Shown here: in pieces, positions 46,300 through 58,000 of the stretch
Layout of the letters: each line of letters opens with the position of its first letter
Numbering within the stretch: the first letter of the stretch is position 1
Origin: Halocaridina rubra
Taxonomy: Eukaryota; Arthropoda; Malacostraca; Decapoda; Atyidae
Direction of reading: 5' to 3'
Assembly: GCA_037179515.1 (NCBI GenBank)
Contig: JAXCGZ010009475.1
Location: forward strand, 27,501-91,500
Length of the DNA: 64,000 bases
Notes under the pieces: generated by a model
The model's input: only the letters and a program-made list of their open reading frames with translations
What the model was told of the DNA's origin: nothing
Database searches by the model: none
Program-made: the position numbers and the translations under genes

Positions 46300-46450
46300 T
46301 TTTAACAACTGAACCTGTCTCCACTTGGTGGTGAAAATTATATTTTTCCTGTGGTGCTTGAATACGACCTTGAAAACCATCTGAATGAATATGACCTTGA
46401 ACACTGTCAAAAATTATATGTTAACCTAACTTAACCTATCCTATATTTAC
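46300..46450. repeat. Family G repeat fragment
   Basis: Contains aatgaatatgaccttgaa and ttaacctaacttaacctat, shared with 47060-47420 and 60075-60475. Confidence 0.5.
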
Positions 46451-46509
46451 CAATATTGCAACATTTTGCAATATTCTGCAATACTTCCAATTTTCTATGC
46501 AGTAGGTTG

Positions 46510-46790
46510 GCCCATGGTACTAGTTACCCATTGAAATGCTACAGCTGAAGGTCTTTTAGACTTAAATAGGACTGTCCTGGGCGGCTCGATGTTAGGTCTT
46601 CATTCAGTTACGGATTCTTTTCTACACCTACATCTACACAGAACATTCTTTAATATTTATAACACATCTTTTAATATCCCTTCACATCTGACAAGTCACA
46701 AAACTCCCATGTCTGTTTCTCTTTGCATTAAGTTTCTTTGTGCCCAGGCCTGATGAGGGCAATTTCCTTTGCTCATAAAAAAATAATTCT
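46510..46790 (+). repeat. Retroelement 3' end fragment
   Basis: Shares aggactgtcctgggcggc, tcacatctgacaagtcacaa and gtgcccaggcctgatgaggg with copies at 11352 and 42895; ends in an A-rich run. Confidence 0.65.
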
Positions 46791-46805
46791 TCATTATGAT
46801 GCAAA

Positions 46806-46990
46806 ATCCAGCAGTGGCCGGGTGGTAGGGTGCGACTTTGATTTGTCAGTGTATTGGTTCAAGACTGCCACAGTCTGATGTTAACAGGGCACTTACTTGG
46901 GGTAATGGTCACATTGCCAAAACCAAATTCTTCTGGGAGGGGCCAGCGTCCAAGCCCTTGCTAGAAAAGAGAATCTAGGACGTAAAATTG
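46806..46990 (+). repeat. SINE B, diverged copy
   Basis: The head cagtggccgggtggtagggt and B-box-like attggttcaagactg are tRNA-like. The body ends ttgctagaaaagagaatcta then ggacgtaaaattgg, as in SINE B. Confidence 0.6.
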
Positions 46991-47059
46991 GATAATTATG
47001 CACAATTCTGCAATTATCTGCAATATCCTGAAATACTGTGTAATTTTCTGACCTAATTT

Positions 47060-47420
47060 AAATAATAGTGGTTTACAACAATTTCGCCAGTCTCAATCTA
47101 GAGGTGGCCCTTATGTTTTTCCTATGATTTCTGATCTGTAGATAATTAATATGACCTTGAAAAACGTAGGGAAATATAGGCCAGCCTAAACTAACCTAAT
47201 ATTAACAAATTAAAAAAAAAAGTAATTTTCGACATTTTTCAAGATCACATTCATACAAAAACAAAACCTATGGGAAAGATATTGTAATACTATTTTGTAC
47301 ATATTCAAAACACATCAGAAACCATAGGATTTTTCACTGCCAAATTGAAACAGGTACCATTGTAAAAAGCTACAGGATAATGTCTTAAATATTTTTTTTA
47401 GGTTATGTTGGGTTAGCATA
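47060..47420. repeat. Family G fold-back repeat
   Basis: Left part (tttttcctatgatttctgat, aatatgaccttgaaaaacg) and right part (caagatcacattcatac, aaacacatcagaaaccatag) are imperfect inverted copies. The centre carries cctaaactaacctaat. Confidence 0.55.
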
Positions 47421-47475
47421 TACTTTACGACAGTTTCCAATTCATAATCATTAAAGCATCCATATACCAAAGCCA

Positions 47476-47645
47476 TATTCCCCCTTATAAGGAGAGTGGC
47501 TGAGTCAAAGAAAATACTTTGACTTTTTGTGGGAATTAAATACAGAGGAGGGGATTCCCAGCCCCCTCGCTCCGCCCCATTTAGTCGACTCTTACGACAA
47601 GCAGGGGAACACGGAGGAAGTATTCTTACCCCCCCCCTCAGAAAC
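47476..47645 (+). repeat. SINE C copy
   Basis: Begins cccccttataaggagagtgg and contains gctgagtcaaagaaaatact, ccctcgctccgccccattta and ggggaacacggaggaagtat, then a run of C. Confidence 0.65.
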
Positions 47646-47858
47646 AATTTTTACCTCCAAATTGACAAGTGCAACTGTAGACCATCCCTAATTTATCTCC
47701 AATAATTCCAACAAACTAGTCTATTTTAATTATCTAAACGTAATATGCACATAATTCAATATCCTGAAATATTTAAAACAACTGAACACAAAGATGGTAA
47801 ATGCAGTTGGAGTATATATTCTCCTTGTCCAAATGAACGCAATTAGCCAGTACTTACC

Positions 47859-48013
47859 TCTCCAACCGTAAAACGGATACGGATACAATGGGACAGGATA
47901 CGGATTCGGATACAATGGGACAGGATACGGATACGGATTCGGATACAATGGGACAGGATAGGGGGGAAATAACACGAGGTTCTGCAGTCTGTCTTCTTGA
48001 AAGAAACAACCTG
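47859..48013 (-). other. Possible exon made partly of a minisatellite
   Basis: On the minus strand an acceptor (gtgattaccag) and a strong donor (gtaagtactgg, at about 47853-47858) bound about 155 bp that is open in all three frames. Its second half is a short tandem repeat around tatcctgtcccattgtatcc. One frame gives a Pro/Tyr repeat (PYPVPLYPNP). It lies upstream of ANAPC13 on the same strand, so a 5' untranslated exon is a reasonable alternative to a coding exon. Confidence 0.35.
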
Positions 48014-48599
48014 GTAATCACAAGAAATATGATTCCACGACTGGGTTCAAGTGTTATTTAGGAGTTCTGCCTTTAAAACTGCTCTTTAAATATTTCTTTC
48101 CATTCCGTTAAGTAAATTGCTAAAGTTATTTCAAGTACACTCAAGTCTGCTGAAGTTACTCTACAAAAATTTTGGAGTAATTTTGTTTTATGTAGTCCCT
48201 ATTTTTTATGTTAGAGCCGAAATTGGTTGCCGCTAATTTCTCGAGCAGGCTATGGAAGGGGTGCATAAAACGAATCTTAACTGTCTTTGGTAAGTAAAGT
48301 ATTTATGCTAGTGGAGGGTTGCTATTTCCTGTAAGATATATTTTCCCTAATGTATGTCTTCACGCCTTCCACACCTTCCCGTAGTTAGTCACATTACACT
48401 TGCCGCCTAATAAATGCTTGCATCACTCATCCTCATCCATCATGGTGCAGTGATTTGGAACTTTCGCCCTGGGTACTGATACAACGGCATGACCATCTCT
48501 TCCAGACTTCCCCAGGCAACGCCTTCCAGGCTCCTTGTCACGGTCGCCTCGCCAGCTCTTTGTCAGAGTCAGAAGTTGCAAGCGAGCCAAGAGCGGGTC

Positions 48600-49085
48600 A
48601 AGGCGAACATTGACCCTTCTCCAGTGTTTCCTTGACCAGCATAGTGTGCAAAGTTATGGAGAAACTACTAAGGAAACATATCTCATTTCACTTGGAATCC
48701 CCCACTTTTGCCAGTGAGACAACATGGCTTCAGAGAAGGTGGATCAACAGTAACAAACTTATCAGAATTTTATGATGAGGTAAACCATATCTTACAGGAA
48801 AGAGAGGGCTGGGCCGATTGCATATTTCTAGACTTCTAGAAAGCATTTGACACGGTCTCACATGGGAGACTTACTAAGAAGCTGCAAGCAATGGCAAGAA
48901 TAAGTGGAAATGTCTTGGAATGGATAAAAACTTACTTAGAAGGAAGGGAACAGAGGTTTAGAGTGAGATACTTAATGTCTGAATGGAGAAGGGTTAGTAG
49001 TGGAGTTCCACAGGGTTCAGCTTCAAGGTCCCTTTTATTACTTGTATATGTAAATGACCTACAAGAGTCTGTATATTCATTCATT
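48600..49085 (+). pseudogene. Degenerate CR1-like LINE, RT palm fragment
   Basis: Pieces in shifted frames read SLTSIVCKVMEKLLRKHISF, then STVTNLSEFYDEVNHILQ, then CIFLDF-stop-KAFDTVSHG, then VLEWIKTYLEGREQRFRV and SSGVPQGSASRSLLLLVYVN. The in-frame stop falls just before the conserved KAFD block. It ends abruptly before the YADD block. Confidence 0.85.
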
Positions 49086-49119
49086 CATATGTTTATTATT
49101 GGGTTTCTTATCTCCTGCA

Positions 49120-49640
49120 TTAGGTACTTTAAAAATCTTATCTGATGTAAAGCAATTCTTGTTGCCATTGTTGATGAAACAATCTCTCGCCTTAATGTTG
49201 TCTCTTGTATTTATCTATAAGCAGAATTTTCAATATTCTGTAAGGTAACTACAGTATTTTTATTTCAGTAAATAGACAATACTTGAATCATACATGATAT
49301 TTGGCAATACAAAACTTTTCCAGAAGACTTTACCTGTAAGAATTTTATTACAACCTTGTTCAGTTATGGGGTAGGTTAAGTTTGCCAGTTGTATTTATAT
49401 TTTCTTTATGTACTTTTAGAAGGTTTCAGATGTTGCTGAATCCAATTCCTAAATATTTAATATTTTTGGTAGCTTTTAAACCACTAATATTATCCAGTTG
49501 TTTTCTCATATTAAATATTATTGTTTCCATATTTTATTTATGCTTAATCCACATTTTTCACTAACCTTGATTAAAGTATTAATAAATTCCTTTTCTTCCT
49601 CATTGGACTTGGCCAGTAAGAGTCATCGACCCCTAAATAT
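49120..49640 (-). pseudogene. Second LINE RT remnant, opposite strand
   Basis: On the minus strand LLAKSNEEEKEFINTLIK then VSEKCGLSIN (about 49540-49615), followed by NISGLKATKNIKYLGI (about 49440-49500), match the region just after the active-site block of LINE reverse transcriptases. It meets the sense fragment at about 49085-49120, so two LINE fragments are joined in opposite orientation. Confidence 0.65.
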
Positions 49641-49825
49641 TAAAACGACAGAATATTCCACTTCATAAAACACCTATAAATAAAGTCTTCCACCAAACAG
49701 GTGCTGATATTTTGAAATAATGATTTTAAATTACCTAAAGGTTTATCATTTTGTTACCTCAATTTTCTAAAGAGATATTCCATTTAGTCCTTACATATAA
49801 TGAATTGATTAAAGTACAGAGAGGG

Positions 49826-49992
49826 GGGGGGTAAGAATACTACCTCCGTGTTCCCCTGAGTGTCGTAAAATTCGCCTAAATGGGGCGGAGCGAGGGGACT
49901 GGGAATCCCCCTCTCTGAATTTTCTTTTCCCAGTGTCAGAGTATTTTCTTTGACTTAGCCACCTCCCGTATAAGGGGGAATATGGCATTGGT
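49826..49992 (-). repeat. SINE C copy, antisense
   Basis: Reverse complement of the copy at 47476 (gtaagaatactacctccgtg, atggggcggagcgaggggac, cccgtataagggggaatatg). Confidence 0.65.
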
Positions 49993-50177
49993 ATGTGGAT
50001 GGACAGAATGAAAAAGAGACAAGATGATATTGCAGCAGATTAAAATCTGTGAAAAATATCCTCCATAAGCAAGTAGGAGAACATCCCTTAATATATCAAT
50101 ACATCAGGATCTTATGCTTGCAGTAACAAGAACAATACACTATATTTCTTTCCTTTTGATACTATCTTCTAATATAG

Positions 50178-50180
<3 letters not shown>

Positions 50181-50266
<86 letters not shown>
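50181..50266. repeat. (CT)n microsatellite
   Basis: About 85 bp of uninterrupted CT. Confidence 0.97.
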
Positions 50267-50269
<3 letters not shown>

Positions 50270-51044
50270 AAGCTATATTAATACTTTTTTAAATAAAGTC
50301 AAGCTCTGTCACTATGATAACATAGACATTGTAATTTATATGTACATGTAACATGATTTATTAATCAGCAGATAAGGTATAAACCTAAACTAAACCACAG
50401 ACATCCAACAATCTTATCATTTATTTATTCAAACAGGCCACTAAGCAAGAGAGAGAGAGAGAGGACCTCCCATATATTATCATCTATAGCAGAGCCCTTT
50501 AACAAACAGAAACCAATATACAACTTCGGTATAGGCACAAAAACAATTTTTAAAATAATTTCCTCTACCATAATGAAATATGATTACTGTATTACCACAT
50601 GCATAGCTATACAGTACTTGTGGACACTTAAAAAAGAGGGGGGGGGGGTTGTAAACTATACATGTGTGAATGAGTAAATAAAAGTCTCATACAGAATAAT
50701 AAACTTTTCAACATATATTTTGCCTAAGAGTTCATTACTTAATGAGCTTATCCCTATAACCTCACGCGTAGGATATAAATGCTACTGTATACTTATCTAT
50801 CCTGCTGCTCAAATGTTGGTAATAATACGTAATAGAATAATCAAAGGTTATTTTTTCTATCATTGTCTGGAGGCAGTTCATGTAACTGTGTATGTAGACA
50901 CACATTCGTCTCCTAAATACATTAGCTAAGTAGCCATATCTTTCATATTTGTTCCCCATTGTATTATACAAAATTTATTGCCATCGTACATTTAAGTTTA
51001 CTGTTATTCAGTATATGGTGGTGATGTCATCAATCACTCCAACA

Positions 51045-51355
51045 GGTTATGGGCCCAGAATAATAGTAGAAACCTTATGGGTCCGGAATAATAGTAGGAA
51101 CGTTATGGGCCCAGAATAATAGTAGAAACGTTATGGGCCCAGAATAATAGTAGAACGTTATAGGCCCAGAATAATAGTAGAAACGTTATGGGCCCAGAAT
51201 AATAGTAGAAACGTTATGGGCCCAGAATAATGGTAGAAACGTTATGGGCCCAGAATAATAGTAGACACGTTATGGGCCCAGAATAATAGTAGAAACGTTA
51301 TGGGCCCAGAATAATAGTAGAAACGTTATGGGCCCAGAATAATAGTAGAAACGTT
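51045..51355. repeat. 11-copy 28-bp tandem array containing the copia primer-binding site
   Basis: Eleven head-to-tail units, each with gttatgggcccagaataata followed by gtagaaac, begin exactly at the LTR end. Units differ by a few substitutions (cttatgggtccgg in the second, gttataggccc in the fifth). Each unit repeats the tRNA-complementary sequence. Confidence 0.93.
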
Positions 51356-51359
51356 CGGC

Positions 51360-51780
51360 AGAGATGGGAATAACTATGATGCATGGGAAGATGCCCTCTT
51401 AGCTTGCCTACATTTTCTTAACTTGCAGACGAACGCCCTGAGGAGTTTAATATTACAAAGGCTAAATAGACAGTTTATAATTACCTAACAAACTGTCTAG
51501 ATAGAGTATCTCACGGCCATATAAAACATGATGCCAAAGAGGAGGTGGAATCTCGAAAATTGAGAAAACATTACTGGAATTGGAAACAGTATTTCTGCAT
51601 GCAGACTTTGACAGAAATTTATGTAGAACAACCTGAAGGTTATTTAGAAAAAGACAGCGATGGCAGTGTTTTATTCTGTATAAAAAAAAAAGAGGTGTCT
51701 CTGTATAGACTGAAACTAAGTGGAAGAATGTGGAATGATGTTATCAATAACTATTTTTCTTCCAGAAACATCTGAACAAT
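51360..51780 (+). pseudogene. Copia gag and reverse transcriptase remnants, fused by deletion
   Basis: A gag-like piece (NYDAWEDALLACLHF, then TVYNYLTNCLDRVSHGHIKH) is followed by the RT block IYVEQPEGYLEKDSDGSVLF and VSLYRLKLSGRMWND, which matches the VxQPEGF...LKKALYGLKQ region of copia RT. Protease, integrase and RT active site are absent. Confidence 0.7.
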
Positions 51781-52020
51781 CACAAAATTACCATTGTTTA
51801 TATATAAACAATCATATATATGAAATTGTAATAGTACTGATATGGGCTGATAATTGTTAGTAATGAGTAAACAATCTTTACATAAGGGGGGTGTAGAATA
51901 ATTAAAGATTATTTCTTTTATTTAACATGAATGTTCCTTGCTTATTTTAATAAAGGTGCTTGGTTAATTAATTATCTTAGAAACCTGATGGCAATATTTA
52001 TAGCTGTGTATGAAAAAATC

Positions 52021-52152
52021 CCCCGTCACGGTCTGAGGTTAGCAAGGGCATGTACTCAGGTAAGGCTTACATCTGCCAAAACAAGCACTTCGCAATAAGG
52101 CAACCGTCTTAGCACTTGGTAGAAAAGGGAGTCCGTGACGTAAAACCGGAAC
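52021..52152 (+). repeat. SINE B insertion in the right copia LTR
   Basis: A 5'-truncated sense copy (cccgtcacggtctgaggtta through gtccgtgacgtaaaaccgga) interrupts the LTR and is therefore younger than it. Confidence 0.8.
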
Positions 52153-52326
52153 AGATAGATTAGCTAAGTAGTTACATCTTTCATTTGATCCCCATTGTAT
52201 CATACCATTTTATTTCCATTGACCAATTAAGTTTACTGTTATATATTGTAGTGATGTCATCAATCGCTCATCACGTGACGTAAGTTCTTGTTAAAGTGGG
52301 CGTCCTACTCAGAATGTAAAAGCGTT

Positions 52327-52498
52327 TTGGTTTTACGTCACGAATTCCCTTTTTAACTAAGGGCTAGGATGGTTGCCTTCTTGCGAAGGACTTGTTTTGG
52401 CAGATGTAATTGTTATCCTGAGTGTATGCCCTTACTAACCTCAGTCCGTGACAGGGCGCGAACCCTCGACCTGCCGCCTCAAAGTCGCGGACGCTACC
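52327..52498 (-). repeat. SINE B copy, antisense
   Basis: Matches the reverse complement (ggttttacgtcacgaattcc through gcctcaaagtcgcggacgct). Confidence 0.8.
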
Positions 52499-52862
52499 TT
52501 AAATTGTTTGTATATGGAGCATCTTTACAAAACTATGGCTCACATTTTTCATAATTATTTGTATAAAATATAATAATAACACTAATTACTTTTTTCACAG
52601 CTTCTTTATTATCTCAAGGGGCCTCAGTTTTGACACCTCGGGATCAAGAAAGTGATTAGTCAGATTGCAGCTGCAGCACTAATTAATAAAGTTATTTTGA
52701 AGCAGTGAAATGTTTATCTTCAAAAGCTCAGTGAAGCAGATTTCACTCTCTGTCCTTTACTGTTAGTCTAAAGCAGTTTCTAAAATGGTACATCCGATCA
52801 CACTAGTGCATCCTGAAAGGTAGCCAGATGCACCCCAAGTTAATGGAAGTGTAAATTATGTA

Positions 52863-53025
<163 letters not shown>

Positions 53026-53486
53026 CCGCATATTTAAAAAGCTAGGGTTATCGAGCACGTGTCATCCACGTCCGAGACAAGTTTTCGTCACTTGATACTT
53101 TCAACTGGATGCTAAGTTCTTTAATCTTTGAGAAGGAATGGATAATCCATTCCTTTTTCCCTTCCTCAAGAGATCTAAATCAGTCATTGTCGCCCTCTCT
53201 AAAATAAATAGCAGATACTTTATAAATCCCTTTAAATGAAAACTGTCTCTTTAATCTTCTTTGGGTATGCGAAACCGAAAATGACACCCATTAAAGGCAA
53301 GTTTCCTCTTAAAAGTTACTGGTGATTATTTAACATCATGAACGCTTCTCCCTTACTTGCGATATATATGTTTTTAGCTTTGTTGTTCCCAATAAGATTA
53401 AAACTTTATTTTCAAATATTTGATCCTTAACTCCAGTTAAGAATAAATTATTTATAATAATAACTTTAAGCTTTAGTAAAGATATT

Positions 53487-53496
<10 letters not shown>

Positions 53497-53581
<85 letters not shown>
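53497..53581. repeat. (TA)n microsatellite
   Basis: About 85 bp of TA repeat preceded by a short tgtg run. Confidence 0.97.
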
Positions 53582-53584
<3 letters not shown>

Positions 53585-53599
53585 TATATGTGTACGGGG

Positions 53600-54270
53600 A
53601 GAGAGCGAGAAGAACTTGCTTTACAAAGATGTAATTGTATAATCTATTTTTATTCTGTGGCCAAAGATTATTTTTCATTTGACGCTTGTTTATGTACAAT
53701 GAAAAAAGGTAAAAAAAATTTAATATTTTATTCAACTAATTTGAGAAATGGTATTTACCATGGAAGGCCTTATGTCGGAATTTGCACTGATGGAGTTCCA
53801 TCAATGGTCTGTAAAATGACAAAATCCCAACTATATAATTCACTGAGTCTTGCATAGAGATGATGGGAAAAAAAAAACGCTGGACACTAAATTAAAAGAA
53901 GTTTCTGATCAAGTTGTCGAAAATAGCATCTTTCATTAAAGCTAGACTAGCAAAAACTCTTATATTAGAGCCATTTTGTGAAAACACGAATTCACTACAA
54001 AAGCGCCATTCTTAAATGTGAATTTTGGATTTTAATAGTCTAAACATATCTATGCAAAATGGAAATGAAAATCTTCTCTCATTTACCGATAAAATATTTA
54101 ATAATTCCAGAAAAAACTAATGATTTGGAAAAGGAGAGCTTGTTCAAGCTGTTTGGAAATGTTTCCTTTGATTAGAAAAGGTCATGTACACGATTTAATA
54201 ATGGATTGGATTTCCAACCATTTCATTGACGTTTCAACTGAGGACGTTGTCTTATAATTAAAAGAAGAAG
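53600..54270 (+). pseudogene. Dead hAT-superfamily transposase, second copy
   Basis: Contains GRPYVGICTDGVPSMVCKMT (about 53765-53820), matching the conserved CTDG.P.M block of ZBED-type hAT transposases. Later broken pieces include ENLLSFTDKIFN and KESLFKLFGNVSFD. Many stops; no terminal repeats identified. Confidence 0.6.
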
Positions 54271-54959
54271 AAGAGAAGAACTGGCCATGAAGAAATGTCT
54301 GTTGATCAATTTGGGATTTCAATCAAATAATAATCCTTCAATAGCTAGTAAAGCGTTGACTACTTTATTGCAATATTCCATATCAGATCTCTGTGAATTA
54401 GGATTTTATGCACCTACCAACATTAAACGCAGATATAGATAAAAAGTTAATGATAGTATATATATCCCATGTAAGACCTTCTTCTTCTTCTTCTTCTTCT
54501 TTATCTACATCTTTTCCCACTTTAATGTGTGTAAGACCCAATATTCCGAAAATTGCCAAAACACATCAAGCACGTGTTTGACACAAGCATACTTGAATAT
54601 ACAGTGTAATGTCTAAAAGTAGATGTTTATTTATAGAAAGTTCTTATTTTCCTATTTTCAGATTTCATGACTAACTTGTCCTTGTGAAAACTTAGAATGC
54701 CTCCCAGAGGATTAGGTCCTCTACCAGTACGCCTAAAGCAAAAAAACAAAAAAATAAAATAAAATTGAGAAACACTCGTTCTAAGTAAGCTAACTTTCAC
54801 TGCACACTATACATTCATGCATACTTAATATAAGTGAATATGTATAAATACTGTATGTATTTATAAGAACGTATATACTATAGCAATAGTAAAGACATAA
54901 ACTCATGCAAATATAAACGCCAATACGTATGAAGAGATATCCGGTTTCGGAATATATTC

Positions 54960-54961
<2 letters not shown>

Positions 54962-55030
<69 letters not shown>

Positions 55031-55052
55031 ATAATAATAATAATAATAATAA
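54962..55052. repeat. (GA)n then (TAA)n microsatellite
   Basis: About 67 bp of GA followed by about eight TAA units, lying at the 3' tail of the antisense SINE D split by the LINE. Confidence 0.95.
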
Positions 55053-58000
55053 ACCTTTATTTCCATTTCAATACAATGGGTATTGCTAATCTTTATAAAC
55101 TAGACATAATAATGTTGCAAGAACATAATATTAAGGCAGGAAATTCATTATATCATATAGAGCAATATTATGAAGTATTTATAAATCCAACTACTTATTT
55201 AAAAGGAGGTGTTGCAATATTGATCAGTAAACGATTGTCTCCTATAACTGTTATAAAACAAGAGATGGACTATGAAGGTAGAATACTAAGCTTAAAGATA
55301 AGAACTGGTGGTAAGGAAATTCATTTACTTAATGTTTATGCCCCATCGGGCTCGAATAAAAAAAGAGAGAGAGAGATTTTTTTTTGATAGATTATTATAT
55401 TATTTAAGACTAAATATAGATGACACAATTTTTGCAGGGGATTTTAATAGTGTAACTCATGTAAAAGATGTTAGTACTTTAGATAAAACTGTAATATCAA
55501 AAAAATTTTGTGAATTACTTAAAGGGACTGGTTTTAGAGATGCTGCAAGTATCAATTATGTAACAGATTATACATATATTAAGACAAATTATGCATCCCG
55601 TATTGATAGAATATATGTTAAAAGTCTGTTTAATCATATAAATTCATGTAAAACACTACCTATAGCATTTTCAGATCATTGTATGGTAATTACTAGTATC
55701 AACTTTTTGTCAACTAATAAAGGTAAAGGTACGTGGAAATTAAATGTCAGCATTCTAAATAGAGAGGATGTAAAAGAAAATTTTAGCGTACTATGGCAGT
55801 TCTTAAAAGGAGAGCAGTATAAGTTTAATAACTTGATCAAGTGGTGGATTTATTGCAAGGAGAAAATTAAAAGTTTTTTGTTAAAATGTCAAAAAAAATC
55901 TTAGCAGAAAAATATGGGCTGATAAACTTACTACAATGTAGGTTAAAAGAATTATACCAAAAGGCTAATGTAGGAATTATAGACTTTGATATAATATATT
56001 CAGTGAAAAATAAAATAGAAAGGATTCAGAATGAAATATGTGAAGGAGTGAAAATAAGGGCTAGAATGAAAGATAAAATTGAAGGAGAGAAAATGTCTCC
56101 ATATTTATTAAAGAAAGAGAAAGTCAATAGAAATAATAAGATAATGCAGAATATAAAAGGCGTCAATGGACAGATATTGAATAATACTAAAGCAATTTTA
56201 ACTCATGCTAAAGATTTTTATGGGAACTTGTATGATAAGGTGGAAGGTGACTGTCAGTTACAAGATATGTTACTGGATTTATGTTGTAATAAATTAAATG
56301 ATATTGACCGTAAAGATTTAATTGGTAATATTATTATGTTAGAATTAGGGAATGTGATTAAAGATATGGGTACAGGGAAAGCGCCAGGAATAGATGGATT
56401 ACCATCAGAATTTTACAAAGAATTTTGGAAAATAATTAGAAATGATTTTTTTGAAGTGATAAAACATATATTGGACAGACAGGAACTTTCGAACTTACAA
56501 AATGAGGGCATAATAATATTGTTGAGTAAGGGAAGTGAAGATCAAACACTGAGTGGATGGAGACCAATTTCACTCTTGAATGTAGACTATAAAATCATTG
56601 CTAAGTTTTTGGCCAACAGATTAAAGACGGTAATGAATAAATTGATCTCTGTTGAACAGTTTTGCAGTGTTAAAGGTAGATCAATAGTGCATTGCAATAA
56701 TAATATTAGAGACATTATTCATTATACTTATAAAAATAATTATGCAATGGCTATTATGAAGTTAGATTGGAATAAAGCATTTGATACTGTTCACCACGAT
56801 TTTTTGTTTAAAATTATGAATAAGTTAGGAATTCCAGATTTGTATATTAGTTGGATGAAAATGTTATATAAAGATTGTTGCAGTCGGTTGAGTATTAATG
56901 GAATGTTGAGTGATGTTTTTCCAATTATGAGATCTGTGAGACAAGGATGTCCACTGTCAATGATGTTATATGTAATTTACCAAGAACCTCTCTTTTTAGG
57001 TATTAAGAATAATAAAAGAATAATATCACCACAGCTTCCAAATGGATGGAAAATTTGCATGCAAGGATTTGCAGATGATTCATCTGTGTTTGTATCAACA
57101 GAGGAATCTATAGTGGAGGTTTTTAAGGAAATACATTTATTTGAAAAAGCAAGTGGTGCCCTTTTAAATAGAGATAAAAGTAGTATAACTGGGATAGGGA
57201 AATGGCATGGTAAAAATGACTGGCCTCTTCGTTGGCTTAAAACAGAATATAATCTAAAGATATTGGGAATTTCTTATTGTGAAGACGAGAAGATGACTAT
57301 GGAAATGAATTGGAATATAATAATAGAAAAACTAGAGAAACGGATCAGTATGCTTGCCCAAAGGTATCTTACAATTTTTCAGAAGGCAATAATTGTGAAT
57401 TGTATTTTATTATCGAAAGTATGGTATGTAGCCCATACACTTCCATTAAGCAAGAGATTTGCACAAAAAGTAAATGTTTTAATATTCAGGTATCTTTGGA
57501 GGGGAAGCTATCATCCCATCCGTAGAGCTACCTTGCTTTTGCCTAAAAGTGAAGGGGGTCTTGGTATAGTAGATGTTTTTAATAAAGCTGCTGCAATTCT
57601 TACAGCTACTAGCCTTAAAGAAACTTTGGAAGGAAGACTATTAAATATTTATTATTGTAGCATAAGACTAAGCTATTTAGTAAACACAAATAAGTATCCA
57701 GATGTATCATATATATGTCCCATGTTTTACTCTGGTGTAGTGGAAAACATAAGAAAAATGTGTAAACATGCTAAATTTCCTCATATAAAAAGTAAAGACA
57801 TATATTCTGTTATATTTGTTAAGTCACAGCCATTAGTAGAGAAAGATTATCCTTTGTTACAGTGGAGTAATATAAGGAAAAATGTTAATCATCCAGTAGT
57901 TGGTTTAAGGGAGAGAGAATTTATATTTAAATATTTACTTGAAAAATTACCCACAAAGAAACATTTAGAAATGTTAGGAATTAAGAATAATGGAAATTGT

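Larger units (their letters stand above)
50814..52273 (+). mobile_element. Short non-autonomous Ty1/copia element with two LTRs
   Basis: The left LTR is about 50814-51044 (starts tgttgg, ends aaca). The right LTR is about 51892-52273 and is lengthened by a SINE B insertion at 52021-52152. The LTRs share segments such as attagctaagtag, ccccattgtat and gtgatgtcatcaatc. Directly after the left LTR ggttatgggcccag is complementary to the anticodon region of initiator Met tRNA, the copia-type primer site. A purine run (aagggggg) precedes the right LTR. The internal region keeps a gag-like stretch and an RT piece but no protease or integrase core. Confidence 0.75.

Noticed and set aside
51045..51355. 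CRISPR-like regular array
   Set aside because: Units are directly adjacent without unique spacers, begin at an LTR boundary and carry a tRNA-complementary primer site; the genome is eukaryotic.
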